Source of the DNA: UBA4479 sp963974935
GTDB lineage: Bacteria; Pseudomonadota; Alphaproteobacteria; Rhodospirillales; Casp-alpha2
DNA length: 64,000 nt
Assembly: GCA_963974935.1 (NCBI GenBank)
Contig: CAXBEV010000008.1
Coordinates: 1 to 64,000 of the forward strand
Direction of reading: 5' to 3'
This document shows, piece by piece, positions 8,414 through 17,220 of this stretch (its first letter is position 1; every line of letters starts with the position of its first letter). The translations under genes were made by a program, and so were the position numbers. The notes under the pieces are model-generated. The model was given only the letters and a program-made list of their open reading frames with translations, was not told where the DNA came from and did no database searches.

Positions 8414-10342
8414 TTAGCCGTTGGTGGAAATTTTTGTCGCCACCGCGAGCAATGTGAAAGGCAGCGGCACATCTTGGCGGATCGACCAAAGTGGTTCAGG
8501 CCCGACCGTTCGCCAACCCAAGGCGCGTACGGTTTTATCGCCAGTAAACGCCGGGGGTGGCTGGTCTAAAAGACCATCACCCAAGGTGCGGAACGGGACG
8601 TCGACATAGCCACGCCCGACATCAAGACGAAGCGCCGGCGTATCTTTGACCCGCAACGTGACCGAGATCGGGCGCACTTTGGCACCCAAACCACTGTTGA
8701 TCGCGGACAAAACCGGGGGCATTGGCTCGATCACATGTTCGTAGCCGAGTCCGACTTCGAGGGACGAGGCGACAAACCCGAGATTGACCGTCCCCGACGC
8801 GACCACCGCATTATCGCGGGGCGCACTGTCGGCGAGCACCCGCACGGTATCGCCATTTAAATGATCAAAGCCGGTCCACGCGGTTTTAGCTGTCCCTGCC
8901 GTGTCGTCCAACGCACTATCCGTCGAAAGGGAGTCGTCAAACCGCTCGATCCGATAATCCGAACCTCGCCGCACAAGCACGAACGTCTCAGTACCGACGA
9001 CGGCAACCGATAAGAAGGTGCCCTCTGTTTTCTGCAAAGACCACGCGTTGACGTTTTCAGCGCGATAGACGGTGAGCGTGCCCAACGTGCCGTCACCCAT
9101 CACCACATGCAAAAGCCGGCGGGCATTGTCATAGTCTTGATCGACGGGCGCGATGATCAGGTGTTGTGCCGTGGTCGCAAGATCGGTGGCCTGATACGCC
9201 TGTTCCACATCGGCGAACAAAAATTCGCGAATGCCGCTACCGTCACGGGGCACAAAAATCGTCGCACCGTCTACGTCGCGAGGCGGCACCATACGATCTA
9301 CAGACGAGCCGATCCGGGTTTGACGTCGCAGTTGCAGGTTCTCCGGAGTCAGCGGTTCGCCAGTAACCATCCATTCCGCACCCGACGTAAATACCTGCAA
9401 ATGACGACCGGAAAATACCGCACGGACCGCGTTTACCTGGTCTGACAAGATCGCGAATTCGATGGATTCATCATCAAGACCTTCTCCCAGATCAAAATTG
9501 AAAAGGTCTGCGGATTTCGACAACCACAACCGGTTCGGCAAATCCCGTGAGCCGCCGATCATCAGGCGGTCTTGATGAAAGCAGATCGAGATCGGCCAAC
9601 CGTGCAGCGCCGAGAATGACTGCTCTTCCCAATCCTTGGTCGCCGTGGTGCCGGCCAACGTTTCTTTGACGGTCGCTGTCGCAGACGTCGCACTGGCAAC
9701 GGCGGTGATCAAAACCTCTTTATTTTCGATACGTATGCGCAGCCCCACATGCGCCGGATCGAAAGCGGCAGCGGAAGCGGTGAGTGTCACACTGCCGGTG
9801 GTCGCGCTCGGCATGATCGTGATCTCATCGTCGGCGAATTTATGGTGCGGCTGTTGAATGCGATCAAACGCCGGATCAGAGCCTTCCGCCGGCTTTTGCT
9901 CGTCGATGAAGGTCCAGGTGTTGATGCTCCAATCGGTGTGTGATGCGCGGGTGATCTTGCGTGGCGAAACATCCGGATGCACCACGAACAAGGTATCTGC
10001 ACTTTGCACCCAATTGAGTTGCGAAATCTGAGCTAACGTCCATGGCGTGGCAAAGCCCGCGACCTGCACATTGTCTTGATAAACGTCAATACGCTGATCG
10101 GTGACCACCAGCAGATACACCTGCTCGGTATTAAACTCGAAAGCAATCAGCCGTCCGGCACCGAAGGCAGTGTCGATGTAACGAAGACCCGGGCGCCGCT
10201 CGACACCGCCGGTAGGATGAATGAACACATTGCGCAGCTTCGATGCGCCGTTGCCGTATGACCGCAAATCACCTCGACCCAACAGGCGAGGCGAAATCTC
10301 GCCTGCCGTGAAATTCGATTTATCTATATTTATTTGAACCAT
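8414..10342 (-). CDS. Tail tubular/nozzle protein (T7 gp12-like)
   Basis: The 642-aa, beta-rich protein begins with the pattern shared by short-tailed phage stabilisation or nozzle proteins: NFTAGEISPRLLGRGDLRSYGNG, then a segment with NVFIHPTGGVERRPGLRYI. Later come PENLQLRRQTRIGSS and an aromatic-rich repeat region expected for a beta-propeller tail tube. It would form the distal end of the short tail. Its ATG overlaps the stop of the tail adaptor gene (TAATG), so the two are translationally coupled, matching T7 gp11-gp12 pairing. Confidence 0.8.
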   Translation of the reverse strand: MVQINIDKSNFTAGEISPRLLGRGDLRSYGNGASKLRNVFIHPTGGVERRPGLRYIDTAFGAGRLIAFEFNTEQVYLLVVTDQRIDVYQDNVQVAGFATPWTLAQISQLNWVQSADTLFVVHPDVSPRKITRASHTDWSINTWTFIDEQKPAEGSDPAFDRIQQPHHKFADDEITIMPSATTGSVTLTASAAAFDPAHVGLRIRIENKEVLITAVASATSATATVKETLAGTTATKDWEEQSFSALHGWPISICFHQDRLMIGGSRDLPNRLWLSKSADLFNFDLGEGLDDESIEFAILSDQVNAVRAVFSGRHLQVFTSGAEWMVTGEPLTPENLQLRRQTRIGSSVDRMVPPRDVDGATIFVPRDGSGIREFLFADVEQAYQATDLATTAQHLIIAPVDQDYDNARRLLHVVMGDGTLGTLTVYRAENVNAWSLQKTEGTFLSVAVVGTETFVLVRRGSDYRIERFDDSLSTDSALDDTAGTAKTAWTGFDHLNGDTVRVLADSAPRDNAVVASGTVNLGFVASSLEVGLGYEHVIEPMPPVLSAINSGLGAKVRPISVTLRVKDTPALRLDVGRGYVDVPFRTLGDGLLDQPPPAFTGDKTVRALGWRTVGPEPLWSIRQDVPLPFTLLAVATKISTNG

Positions 10343-10911
10343 TAGCTGCGCACTCCCGTGAGTGAGAAGTTATCGATATACGTCGGCGATTCTTGCTGAG
10401 CATCGATCGACTTCGCCCGTTGGAATTCGTCACGGGCGTGCTTTTGCAAGGCCTCGGACCGGGTTGTTGAATCCGTCAGCGGAATACAGAACTCAGCCGA
10501 CAGCCGGGCGATCAGTATTTGATCGAAGAACGGCGGAAACGTCGTCTCTTCTGGGCGAAAGATATAGGTCAACGTAACGTCGGGGACGTCTGTATGCAGC
10601 CGGCGTTCGGCAATGCGATAGTCGATGCCGCGACCGCGCGCACCGGTGCCCGCCGACAGGGCACGTAAAAAATCGCTGGGCAGCTGATACGCATAGGCAA
10701 AGTCTGCGAGCGGTTCCGCAACAAGACGCGGCAGCAGTATCTGGCCGGTCGCAAATGTCCACGGATGTGCCGAGATCAACGCATCACGGATCGGACCATA
10801 AAGGCTGGCCGCCACCTCCGCCTCGGCAGTGCCCTCTTCAAAAGACGCGATGCTGTCCGCGCCCAGTTTTATCAATGCGCGCGAACAGAGCGCGATGCCG
10901 GTAAGTGCCAT
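10342..10911 (-). CDS. Tail tubular protein A / head-tail adaptor (T7 gp11-like)
   Basis: The product is 189 aa from ATG 10911. Family-like features are LTGIALCSRALIKLGADSI at the start, then SLYGPIRDALISAHPWTFA, YAYQLPSDFLRA and a late helix rich in Arg/Ala. This protein closes the portal and connects it to the nozzle. I chose ATG 10911 because AGGAG precedes it by 8 nt. An upstream ATG at 10941 lies directly after a terminator T-run and lacks a ribosome-binding site. It starts the final transcription block, which ends with the terminase. Confidence 0.8.
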   Translation of the reverse strand: MALTGIALCSRALIKLGADSIASFEEGTAEAEVAASLYGPIRDALISAHPWTFATGQILLPRLVAEPLADFAYAYQLPSDFLRALSAGTGARGRGIDYRIAERRLHTDVPDVTLTYIFRPEETTFPPFFDQILIARLSAEFCIPLTDSTTRSEALQKHARDEFQRAKSIDAQQESPTYIDNFSLTGVRS

Positions 10912-10941
10912 CGGTTTAACTCCTGATTGAATGCTGGACAT

Positions 10942-10964
10942 AAAAAATGCGGGCTAGGGCCCGC
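10942..10964 (-). terminator. Intrinsic terminator ahead of tail adaptor gene
   Basis: On the minus strand, GCGGGC-CCTA-GCCCGC is followed by A and six T residues. It lies 30 nt downstream of the 542-aa gene stop codon and only 30 nt upstream of the tail adaptor ATG. A promoter could not fit between hairpin and gene. Confidence 0.8.
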
Positions 10965-10993
10965 GGGTGGTCGGCGATGATGATCCCGAACGT

Positions 10994-12622
10994 TCAGCTG
11001 AGATCAGAATCCAAACCGAAGCCGAGATTTTGGCCATACGTTTTCGTCAGCCGTTCGGGCCCATCGTGGGCGAGGGCGAGGCGGAACGCATCGGTGGTCT
11101 TAGGGCCGATGTCGCCGTCGATCTTTAAAGGCGGCGTTACAGCGGCACCAGGATCAACGCGATTGGCCAGGCGCTTATTTTGCAGATCGTTCAGGCTCTC
11201 TTGCAACGTTGCTGCCGCCACCTTAGGCGCCGTGCTGCCGAACAATGGTTGTACGTATTTTTCGACAGTGTCTTTCAGGCCCGACGCGGAGCCGCCGTTG
11301 CGTTCCGCTTTGGCGAATTGCTGCATCTGGCCAAGTGCGAACGCGTCTTGTGCTTTGCTCGCGCCTTGCTTCGCGACCGTCCGGGTCAACGCGCCCCGTG
11401 TTTTAAGCCCCGGATCACCATCTATTTTAAGCCGTTCTCCCAACAACGAGAGCCCGGTTTGCAGCGCCATTACCGCTGGCGCCTTGCTGTTCTTTGCCGC
11501 CGCATCGGCTACACTCGCGGCAACGCGCCCCAGTGCCGTCTTCAGCACTTCGCCGGATGATGTCTTGGCGGGCTGGGGGTCGGCGGGAATTTCAGTTTTT
11601 GGCGTCGGCGTGATCATGCGCCCTGTCGCATCGTATTCAACGGCTTCCGTGGAATACGCAAGATCATAGAAATCCCGCCGCAAATCTTCGGCAGCTTTTT
11701 TGCGCGGGTCGTTCGACTTTAGCGCAAACGCATGATGGCCCAACTGCGTCGCCTCGTCCTCGGTCAGGATGTCGGGCGACTTCAGCAACATCGTGTCGAA
11801 ATCATCATCGCTCTCGGTATCCACCGGCATCAAAGCATTGCGTACGGCGTTCGCGTCGTCGGGGTATGGGTCGGCTTGGCCTTCCCGTTGCATTGTTTTG
11901 CTTTGCGGTGCGACGTCATTTCGTGCCGGGGCCGGCGCATCTGATGGTTGATCGGCTGGCGCGGGCGGCGTTTTCGGATCGGGTCGTTCTTCATTATTTG
12001 ACTCGTCGGTTTCCTCCGACCCAGTCAACGCGCGGCCCGCCGTTTCTGCCGTATCGCTGATGTATTCGCCAGCAGTGCTGATTGCCTCTGGAAGTGCCTC
12101 CGTTATATTATGCGAAATGAACAACTCCGTGGAATACGGATCGGTATCCTTGATCTCATTTGCCTTTTCGCCCATAGCATCGGATACGGCCTTGAGTGTA
12201 TATGTTTCTGGGGGCAGACCTGCATCTTCGAAAACGCGCGTATGATATTCCACGGTATCAGCAAGGGTGACGTTGGCCTCGCCATGTTTGTCTAAGTTAT
12301 CGGCGCGCACTTTTAAGTCTGCATTAGCAATATCCGTTTCAATTTTATCCAGTTCACGCTCTGTTAGCCGACGTCCGTGTGCGACTTCATTCGCGTCCTG
12401 TAAACGTTCACGTGCACCCTTGCCGTGGAGTTCATCACGCGCGACGGAGCCCGCAAGGGCACCATATGCCTTGCTTACCGTGGCAATTTCATCCCAATAG
12501 CCTCCGACATCACCGGCCTTGAGTTTGGCGGTTGCAGCGTTCAACGCGGCTTCATGTTGTTCACGCGTCAACGGTTTTGGATGACGCTGGGCAGCACTTG
12601 TCATTAAGTATTGATCCACCAT
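10994..12622 (-). CDS. Large peptidoglycan-binding-like virion-associated protein
   Basis: The 542-aa protein has a helical N-terminal half (PKPLTREQHEAALNAATAKL onward), a Pro/Asp-rich linker near residues 205-250, and two C-terminal repeats with the peptidoglycan-binding-1 signature: LKIDGDPGLKTRGAL and LKIDGDIGPKTTDAFRLAL. No catalytic domain is visible. It could be an internal virion or tail protein that touches the cell wall during DNA entry, or a wall-targeting factor in lysis. It is transcribed as its own block between two intrinsic terminators. Related, closer paralogues of the wall-binding domain occur at 20.6-22.2 and 23.0-23.5 kb. Confidence 0.65.
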   Translation of the reverse strand: MVDQYLMTSAAQRHPKPLTREQHEAALNAATAKLKAGDVGGYWDEIATVSKAYGALAGSVARDELHGKGARERLQDANEVAHGRRLTERELDKIETDIANADLKVRADNLDKHGEANVTLADTVEYHTRVFEDAGLPPETYTLKAVSDAMGEKANEIKDTDPYSTELFISHNITEALPEAISTAGEYISDTAETAGRALTGSEETDESNNEERPDPKTPPAPADQPSDAPAPARNDVAPQSKTMQREGQADPYPDDANAVRNALMPVDTESDDDFDTMLLKSPDILTEDEATQLGHHAFALKSNDPRKKAAEDLRRDFYDLAYSTEAVEYDATGRMITPTPKTEIPADPQPAKTSSGEVLKTALGRVAASVADAAAKNSKAPAVMALQTGLSLLGERLKIDGDPGLKTRGALTRTVAKQGASKAQDAFALGQMQQFAKAERNGGSASGLKDTVEKYVQPLFGSTAPKVAAATLQESLNDLQNKRLANRVDPGAAVTPPLKIDGDIGPKTTDAFRLALAHDGPERLTKTYGQNLGFGLDSDLS

Positions 12623-12653
12623 TGGAACTCTCCTCTTGTCATTGGTTAGACAT

Positions 12654-12678
12654 AAAAAAAGCGGACCAAATGGTCCGC
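12654..12678 (-). terminator. Intrinsic terminator after the 238-aa gene
   Basis: On the minus strand, a perfect 8-bp stem GCGGACCA-TT-TGGTCCGC is followed by seven T residues. It lies 28 nt beyond the 12707 stop and 31 nt before the ATG of the 542-aa gene. Confidence 0.88.
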
Positions 12679-12706
12679 CGTTGGAAACACCGTGAAAGCC
12701 GCAGCG

Positions 12707-13423
12707 TTATTCGGTGCAGTGTGGTAGAGCGTCCATCGCGACTGTTGTGTTTGATGCGGAGCGGCGCGCAGGGATCCAAGAACAAATGCGCCGATTGACG
12801 TTACGTCGGATGTTTTTCACATCGTCCAGCAACGCGCGGTCAAAGTGAATATTTACCTCGATTTCATTGGCGAACATGTAATGTAAGTCGCAGTGAGGCA
12901 CCCTCACGCTTCCGATTTTTGAACAAAATACAAAATCGAACGTTGGGCCGAGATATATGGATTCACGATCATCTTGCATGAGTTCAAAGTAATGTGGGCA
13001 GATATCACCCGGTGCTTTTGCGTTGCATTCACCATCAGCATATTGCTTTTCCATTAATCCCTGTTGCCGCGTTTTTGCGGAGCCGGGTCGCGCATAGATA
13101 ACGACACTTGTCGGCTCCTTCCGCATGGTGCGCGTGCCGGGATAGAAATACGTTTTTTGATCAAACATATGCATGTCTGGATACACCACTTTTAGGTACA
13201 CACCGACACCATAGGTATTCTTGATGCGCGGCGTGGTCAGCGGCGCCATCATCGATGTGTGGATTAATTTATTGAGAAACCCATGCGGAATCTTGAAGGT
13301 GACATCCATAACTCGAAACGTCGCCGGTGCATCAGGCGCATGGGTGATCCTGATTTTTTTCGACACGCCCTGCACGCCGATCAAAAGGAAGAGCCCTAAC
13401 ACGATTAAATAACGCTTCTTCAT
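12707..13423 (-). CDS. Exported or membrane-anchored protein of unknown function
   Basis: The 238-aa protein has a basic N-terminus and one hydrophobic segment (KKRYLIVLGLFLLIGVQGV) that fits a signal peptide or anchor. The rest is soluble with several cysteines (GECNAKAPGDICPHYF, FDFVFCSK, VPHCDLHYMF, RRICSW), so disulfides in the periplasm are plausible. The HFDRALLDDVKNIRRNVNRRI stretch is a strongly charged helix. I do not recognise the family. The start has GGAGGTGGT just upstream. It forms a single-gene unit with its own terminator and a palindrome ahead of it, typical of an independently expressed cargo gene. Confidence 0.7.
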   Translation of the reverse strand: MKKRYLIVLGLFLLIGVQGVSKKIRITHAPDAPATFRVMDVTFKIPHGFLNKLIHTSMMAPLTTPRIKNTYGVGVYLKVVYPDMHMFDQKTYFYPGTRTMRKEPTSVVIYARPGSAKTRQQGLMEKQYADGECNAKAPGDICPHYFELMQDDRESIYLGPTFDFVFCSKIGSVRVPHCDLHYMFANEIEVNIHFDRALLDDVKNIRRNVNRRICSWIPARRSASNTTVAMDALPHCTE

Positions 13424-13439
13424 ACCACCTCCGGCACAA

Positions 13440-13456
13440 CCATAACGAGGTTATGG
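13440..13456. promoter_or_regulatory. Palindrome upstream of the 238-aa gene
   Basis: CCATAAC-GAG-GTTATGG is a 7-bp perfect inverted repeat just upstream of the ribosome-binding site of the 12707-13423 gene. It could be an operator or an RNA stem. I know of no matching regulator. Confidence 0.4.
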
Positions 13457-14240
13457 AAGCTTTTGATCCTTTTTTTCACACCCAAGACCAAATGTATTCT
13501 GGCGCAAAATAGTGTTCCCGGCCTGAAGTTTCTTGTTTTGTGAATCTTTTGTTTATGCCGTCACACCCCAGAGAAAAAAGACGCTGACTTCGTCACAGTG
13601 GCTTTGGTCCTCTCTGCGCATCGCTGGTTTCGAGGCATCTCGGGATATGTTTCAATTTTGTCGGATATTGGTTTTCAGGTTTCAGGCATGAGCTGTGAGG
13701 TCACAGAAAGGCAGCGGAGCACCGTATCCATCCCTAACGGCTCCCGTTCTTCTTTCTAGATGACATTTCAATTGTCCTTTCATACATTAGTGTGATGAAT
13801 AAGTTATTTCAGCTTAAGGTTGTTTGCCTGGATAAAGACTTTGCGAACGGGTGCTTTTTGCCACGAGTCGCGGATACAGAGTTCACGCTGAAATTAGGTC
13901 GCACTACACTCTTTTCATCGATACTAAAATTTTTTCTAGAGCGTGAAAAATTCTCGCCCAAAATCTCTCATAGACCATTCATGTAGACGTAATCTGAGAA
14001 AAGCTTTTAAAAATGAAGCCCAATTATGACCCATGAGAGTTGTGTTCTCGTTTTGCTGGCGAACGGCATTGTCATATCGCTCTGACCGACGATCATATGG
14101 GACCACATCTTCCAGTAACTTGGGGGCGAAAATTCGTTTTTTATCAAAAGTATCTCGCGTTGTAGCCCTTTGGTATTAGCTTGATTATCCTGGTGTTATT
14201 TTATATTCGGCCTCATTTCTAAAACTTCTATAGGTGGAAA
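13457..14240. other. AT-rich stretch without a supported gene
   Basis: About 0.8 kb that is clearly richer in A and T than its surroundings. A minus-strand frame stays open from 14175 down to a stop at 13936 (79 codons) but has no credible start. A 64-codon plus-strand frame at 13792 has no ribosome-binding site. The right end probably holds the promoter of the 14241 gene: TTGATT at 14181 and TATATT at 14202, although the 15-bp spacing is short. It may be decayed coding sequence or an acquired fragment. Confidence 0.5.
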
Positions 14241-14561
14241 ATGTTAAATATTCGCGGCCCCCGGATAGGTAAAGGAATTGCAAACGGGTATCTGTACGTT
14301 GCCATTTTTGTGATGCCGTTCTTACTGCTGAGACTGGCAATTGGCGACCTTGATGCTCCGCGCAATCCCGAAAAAGTATGGATATCAACGACCTTTGAAT
14401 TTTTTCTGGTCTACGGTGTGATCATCGCCATGGCAATCGGTTGCTATTTTGCCGTGCCAAAAGACGAAGGCGACGAACTGAAATGGGGCGCCCGAATGCG
14501 CGCAACGGGATTGCCGCTCGGAGGTGTCGCCCTCTTGATCTGGGCAAAGTTCTTCTCGTGA
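14241..14561 (+). CDS. Small three-TM membrane protein, opposite strand
   Basis: The 106-aa protein has three hydrophobic segments: around residues 17-34 (YLYVAIFVMPFLLLRLAI), 49-71 (FEFFLVYGVIIAMAIGCYF) and 88-105 (GLPLGGVALLIWAKFF). Short charged loops separate them. It has a TAGGTGGA ribosome-binding site. It is the only plus-strand gene in the phage cassette and is convergent with the lysis block. I do not recognise the family. Small counter-oriented membrane proteins in prophages sometimes act in superinfection exclusion or as antiholins, but nothing here proves either. Confidence 0.7.
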   Translation: MLNIRGPRIGKGIANGYLYVAIFVMPFLLLRLAIGDLDAPRNPEKVWISTTFEFFLVYGVIIAMAIGCYFAVPKDEGDELKWGARMRATGLPLGGVALLIWAKFFS

Positions 14562-14598
14562 TCAGATAACTCGGCACCCCACGAAATAAGTAACCGGC

Positions 14599-14994
14599 CT
14601 AAGCCGGCTGCTTCCATACCTTGATACCCTTTTCCACCGACCGCCCGACGACGTAACCACCGAGGCCGATCTTGATGAGGTCCCACATATCGGGGGGGAC
14701 TTCTGCCGAGGGCGTGCCGAACAGCGGCACGACGATGTAGTTGTTGGCGATGATGGTGACGAACGTCAGCATCGTGACCGGGCGCCAATTGCGCTGTAAC
14801 CAGCTTTCGCCGTTGGCCTCGGCGACGATGATTTGCGCAGCGGCCTCGATTTCCTTCATCTGTCCGTCGAGCACTTTTTGCTGTAACAGCGCCTTTATCC
14901 GGGCGGCTTGGTCCTTATCTTCGACGCTTTGGTCAACGATATCGAACAGGCCTTTCAGCAAAGGCCCGGCAATGGTTGCGAGTACTCCAATCAT
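14599..14994 (-). CDS. Holin, 3TM (GTA/phage type)
   Basis: The 131-aa protein fits the 3TM holin family named for gene-transfer-agent release. It has a short N-terminal hydrophobic segment (MIGVLATIAGPLLKGLFDIV), a charged central helix, then WLQRNWRPVTMLTFVTII and the family-typical end DLIKIGLGGYVVGRSVEKG. It would permeabilise the inner membrane for lysis. I chose ATG 14994 because GAGGAG lies 7 nt upstream; longer in-frame starts have none. That ribosome-binding site overlaps the stop of the preceding spanin-like gene. A small hairpin (14594-14607) spans its stop codon and may end the block. Confidence 0.85.
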   Translation of the reverse strand: MIGVLATIAGPLLKGLFDIVDQSVEDKDQAARIKALLQQKVLDGQMKEIEAAAQIIVAEANGESWLQRNWRPVTMLTFVTIIANNYIVVPLFGTPSAEVPPDMWDLIKIGLGGYVVGRSVEKGIKVWKQPA

Positions 14995-15005
14995 TGGTTG
15001 GCTCC

Positions 15006-15365
15006 TCAGTATCGCCATCGCTCGGCATTGGTGGGCTCGAGTTTTTGAACGCGTTCCTTGATTTCGCGTAGCCGCGGCCAAATCGTATCAAGCGCCTTTT
15101 CATGCTCAGCGATGTCTTGTTGAAGGGAAGCGATGAGCGTCAGCAGATTGCGTTGCTCGGCCATTTCGACCCGAATATCGGTGAGTGTCTGATTGACTTC
15201 GCGCAACTGCGTCGCATTTTGAAAGGCGGACGTGGAAACAATGTCCAGCCGCTCTTCCATTACCGCGGTGGCGGCAAAGACAGAGACCCCGCCGACAATA
15301 CCGGCGATGGCCGCTGCCTCGACAACCCGCTGCCACATTACGGATTTAGCCGGTGCGTCATTCAT
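15006..15365 (-). CDS. Membrane-anchored coiled-coil protein, possible spanin or lysis accessory
   Basis: The 119-aa product has one N-terminal TM segment (AAAIAGIVGGVSVFAATAVM, about residues 17-36) followed by a long periplasm-facing coiled-coil helix (LREVNQTLTDIRVEMAEQRN, then heptads to the end). This matches the shape of inner-membrane spanins or haemolysin-XhlA-like lysis proteins. Its position between tail fibre and holin supports a lysis role. Start and stop overlap both neighbours: ATGA with the 69-aa gene, and its stop lies inside the holin ribosome-binding site. Confidence 0.6.
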   Translation of the reverse strand: MNDAPAKSVMWQRVVEAAAIAGIVGGVSVFAATAVMEERLDIVSTSAFQNATQLREVNQTLTDIRVEMAEQRNLLTLIASLQQDIAEHEKALDTIWPRLREIKERVQKLEPTNAERWRY

Positions 15366-15571
15366 ACACCACCCCCGACGTCCGGTGCAGGATGTGCGAC
15401 TTGCACGGCTCGCACGTCATCGAGCAGGCTCTGCATAGATGCTGTGCGTTGCCCCTGCGGTGTCGCTTCGATCATGTCGGCCAACACATTCATAACATCA
15501 AACTCACGCGCGCTGATGACAGCGCCCTTGCCCAGCGCTTCGCGCTGTTGGCGTTTCCAAGATTTGTTCAT
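15362..15571 (-). CDS. 69-aa phage protein downstream of tail fibre
   Basis: The small basic protein begins NKSWKRQQREALGKGAVISA and continues with a helix ending in VLADMIEATPQG. I do not recognise a family. Its start is well supported by GAGGT 6 nt upstream, and it overlaps the spanin-like gene by ATGA. A second, broken copy follows the other tail fibre gene, showing that it moves or duplicates together with the fibre gene. A role in fibre assembly or in lysis timing is possible but unproven. Confidence 0.7.
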   Translation of the reverse strand: MNKSWKRQQREALGKGAVISAREFDVMNVLADMIEATPQGQRTASMQSLLDDVRAVQVAHPAPDVGGGV

Positions 15572-15579
15572 GATAGACC

Positions 15580-17205
15580 TCAATAAATGGTGACCAGGCC
15601 GACACACGCGTGCAGCCGGATCTCTTTGTTGTTCGCTGTGGTGATTTCGTATGTGAGCGATGCACCGCTTTGCGCAGACACATCCGCTTCGACCCGCCAA
15701 AGCTGCTTGCCGTCCGACCCGATGTCACCGACCTTGGTCCACATCCCCGTGGCATTGGTAGTGCCGCCATCAATAGACATAGTCATCGCAATGTCAGTGC
15801 CGATGGTGATGCTTTCTTGCGGAGCTATCACGATATAGGCCAGAATGTCCGGTGGGCTGGTGGTCGTAAGGGTGGCGATACTCGGTGAAAGTACCATGTT
15901 AGCCGAGTCAGTGACTTCAAAGAAATCAACGGTGGCGATTGTGCATGTCGAGCTGCCGCCGCGCTCAACCCAGATATATCGGTAGGCATTCAAAGTGTCG
16001 TTTGAATTGATCGTATGCGCAGACACCCCAGAGTCATCAGTAAACAAAACGGTGCCGAGGTTTGCCCCCCCAGCATCACCGAATGACGAGTTGGATGCCC
16101 TTAACGTGAACTGAATAGTGGGGGCAGAGCCTACGACCCAATTTGTACCGCCGTCCCCGTTTGAAATATATACTTTAGAAATTCGCTTTCCTGTAGCACT
16201 GCCATAGTCTTTACCCACATTCTGCCCGTCAATCAGCGAAACATAAGTTCCTGTCGCCCCATCAAAAGCGTTTGCGGGACTTGCTCCGGTTCCCTGTGCA
16301 GACCCTGTCGCACCTGAGACAATGATATCGTCGGCAGGGTTGCTATAAAAATCACCCGCAACGTCATAGGTCGCATTCGCTTTGGTTACGAGGCTATCCC
16401 CTTCAAAATCATCAGAGAAATAAAATTGACCTATTGATCCCGCGATGCTGGTTGCGTCGTTTTGCGCCATCGCATAAGCAAGCGCTGACGATGCCATATC
16501 TCTGGCAACGTCATCTTCCCCTGTGCTCAACGCCGTGATTGCTTGCTTAACGCGTTCAGCAGACCATGCGCGCTCGAGCGTCGCAATCCCACTCTCGGCT
16601 TCGGTCTGAGATGGCAGATCTAATTTGGCCTGAACCCCAAGGGTCGCTCGCGCCTCGGTGGCATCGACATCATCCGCCAACGATACCGCAAACGAGGACA
16701 ACGTGATGTAGGTTTCCTCATTCGGGAAATGCATGACGAGGTCACCATCGACGTCGAAACCAATAACCCGATTTACACGCTCAATACTCGTCGGCAAAAC
16801 AAGCGAACTAGATGCATCAGAAGCCGAAAGATGTACAGTCCGCGAAACCTTGTCATCAACTTGCTGCAAGGCGGCCGTCAAAAAGTCCAATTCATCATTG
16901 ATAACGTTGGCGCGGAACTCGCCACTTGATTGAAAATCGGACGTCCGTTTAACCGAAAGCTGACGCACGATCGCCACCAGGGCGCCGGCGCTAGGTGCGG
17001 ATGCGAAGTTTGTGCTGCCCCCTGCGCTCGCACCAGCGCCCGACACGGTATAATCGCTTCCCAAACCTTGCAGCGTACCGTCAACATAAACGCTCAGGTC
17101 TGTTTCTTTGAAGATGGGAAATGGATACGTAAAGGCGGTGGTCACAGCATCAGCCGTATAACTGACGCGCGGTACCACATCACCGATCTGAATATGATCA
17201 GCCAT
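15580..17205 (-). CDS. Tail fibre protein 1
   Basis: The 541-aa fibre has an N-terminal virion-attachment domain like the T7 fibre head (IQIGDVVPRVSYTADAVTTA, then FPIFKETDLSVYVDG and LQQVDDKVSRTVHLSASD). A central region near residues 290-420 resembles a beta-sandwich carbohydrate-binding domain (NAFDGATGTYVSLIDG). The conserved C-terminus runs from VIAPQESITIG to NNKEIRLHACVGLVTIY. It is a paralogue of the fibre at 17367-19037. N- and C-terminal parts match closely while the centre differs, so the two probably bind different receptors. The ribosome-binding site is CAGGAGAC. Confidence 0.85.
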   Translation of the reverse strand: MADHIQIGDVVPRVSYTADAVTTAFTYPFPIFKETDLSVYVDGTLQGLGSDYTVSGAGASAGGSTNFASAPSAGALVAIVRQLSVKRTSDFQSSGEFRANVINDELDFLTAALQQVDDKVSRTVHLSASDASSSLVLPTSIERVNRVIGFDVDGDLVMHFPNEETYITLSSFAVSLADDVDATEARATLGVQAKLDLPSQTEAESGIATLERAWSAERVKQAITALSTGEDDVARDMASSALAYAMAQNDATSIAGSIGQFYFSDDFEGDSLVTKANATYDVAGDFYSNPADDIIVSGATGSAQGTGASPANAFDGATGTYVSLIDGQNVGKDYGSATGKRISKVYISNGDGGTNWVVGSAPTIQFTLRASNSSFGDAGGANLGTVLFTDDSGVSAHTINSNDTLNAYRYIWVERGGSSTCTIATVDFFEVTDSANMVLSPSIATLTTTSPPDILAYIVIAPQESITIGTDIAMTMSIDGGTTNATGMWTKVGDIGSDGKQLWRVEADVSAQSGASLTYEITTANNKEIRLHACVGLVTIY

Positions 17206-17220
17206 TTTTGTCTCCTGGTT

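Noticed and set aside
13792..13986. 64-codon plus-strand frame in the AT-rich gap
   Set aside because: No ribosome-binding site, no promoter and no recognisable features; AT-rich DNA gives such frames by chance less often, but there is nothing positive to support it.
13980..14180. Insertion sequence fragment
   Set aside because: I looked for transposase C-terminal patterns and terminal repeats in the AT-rich gap and found none convincing.
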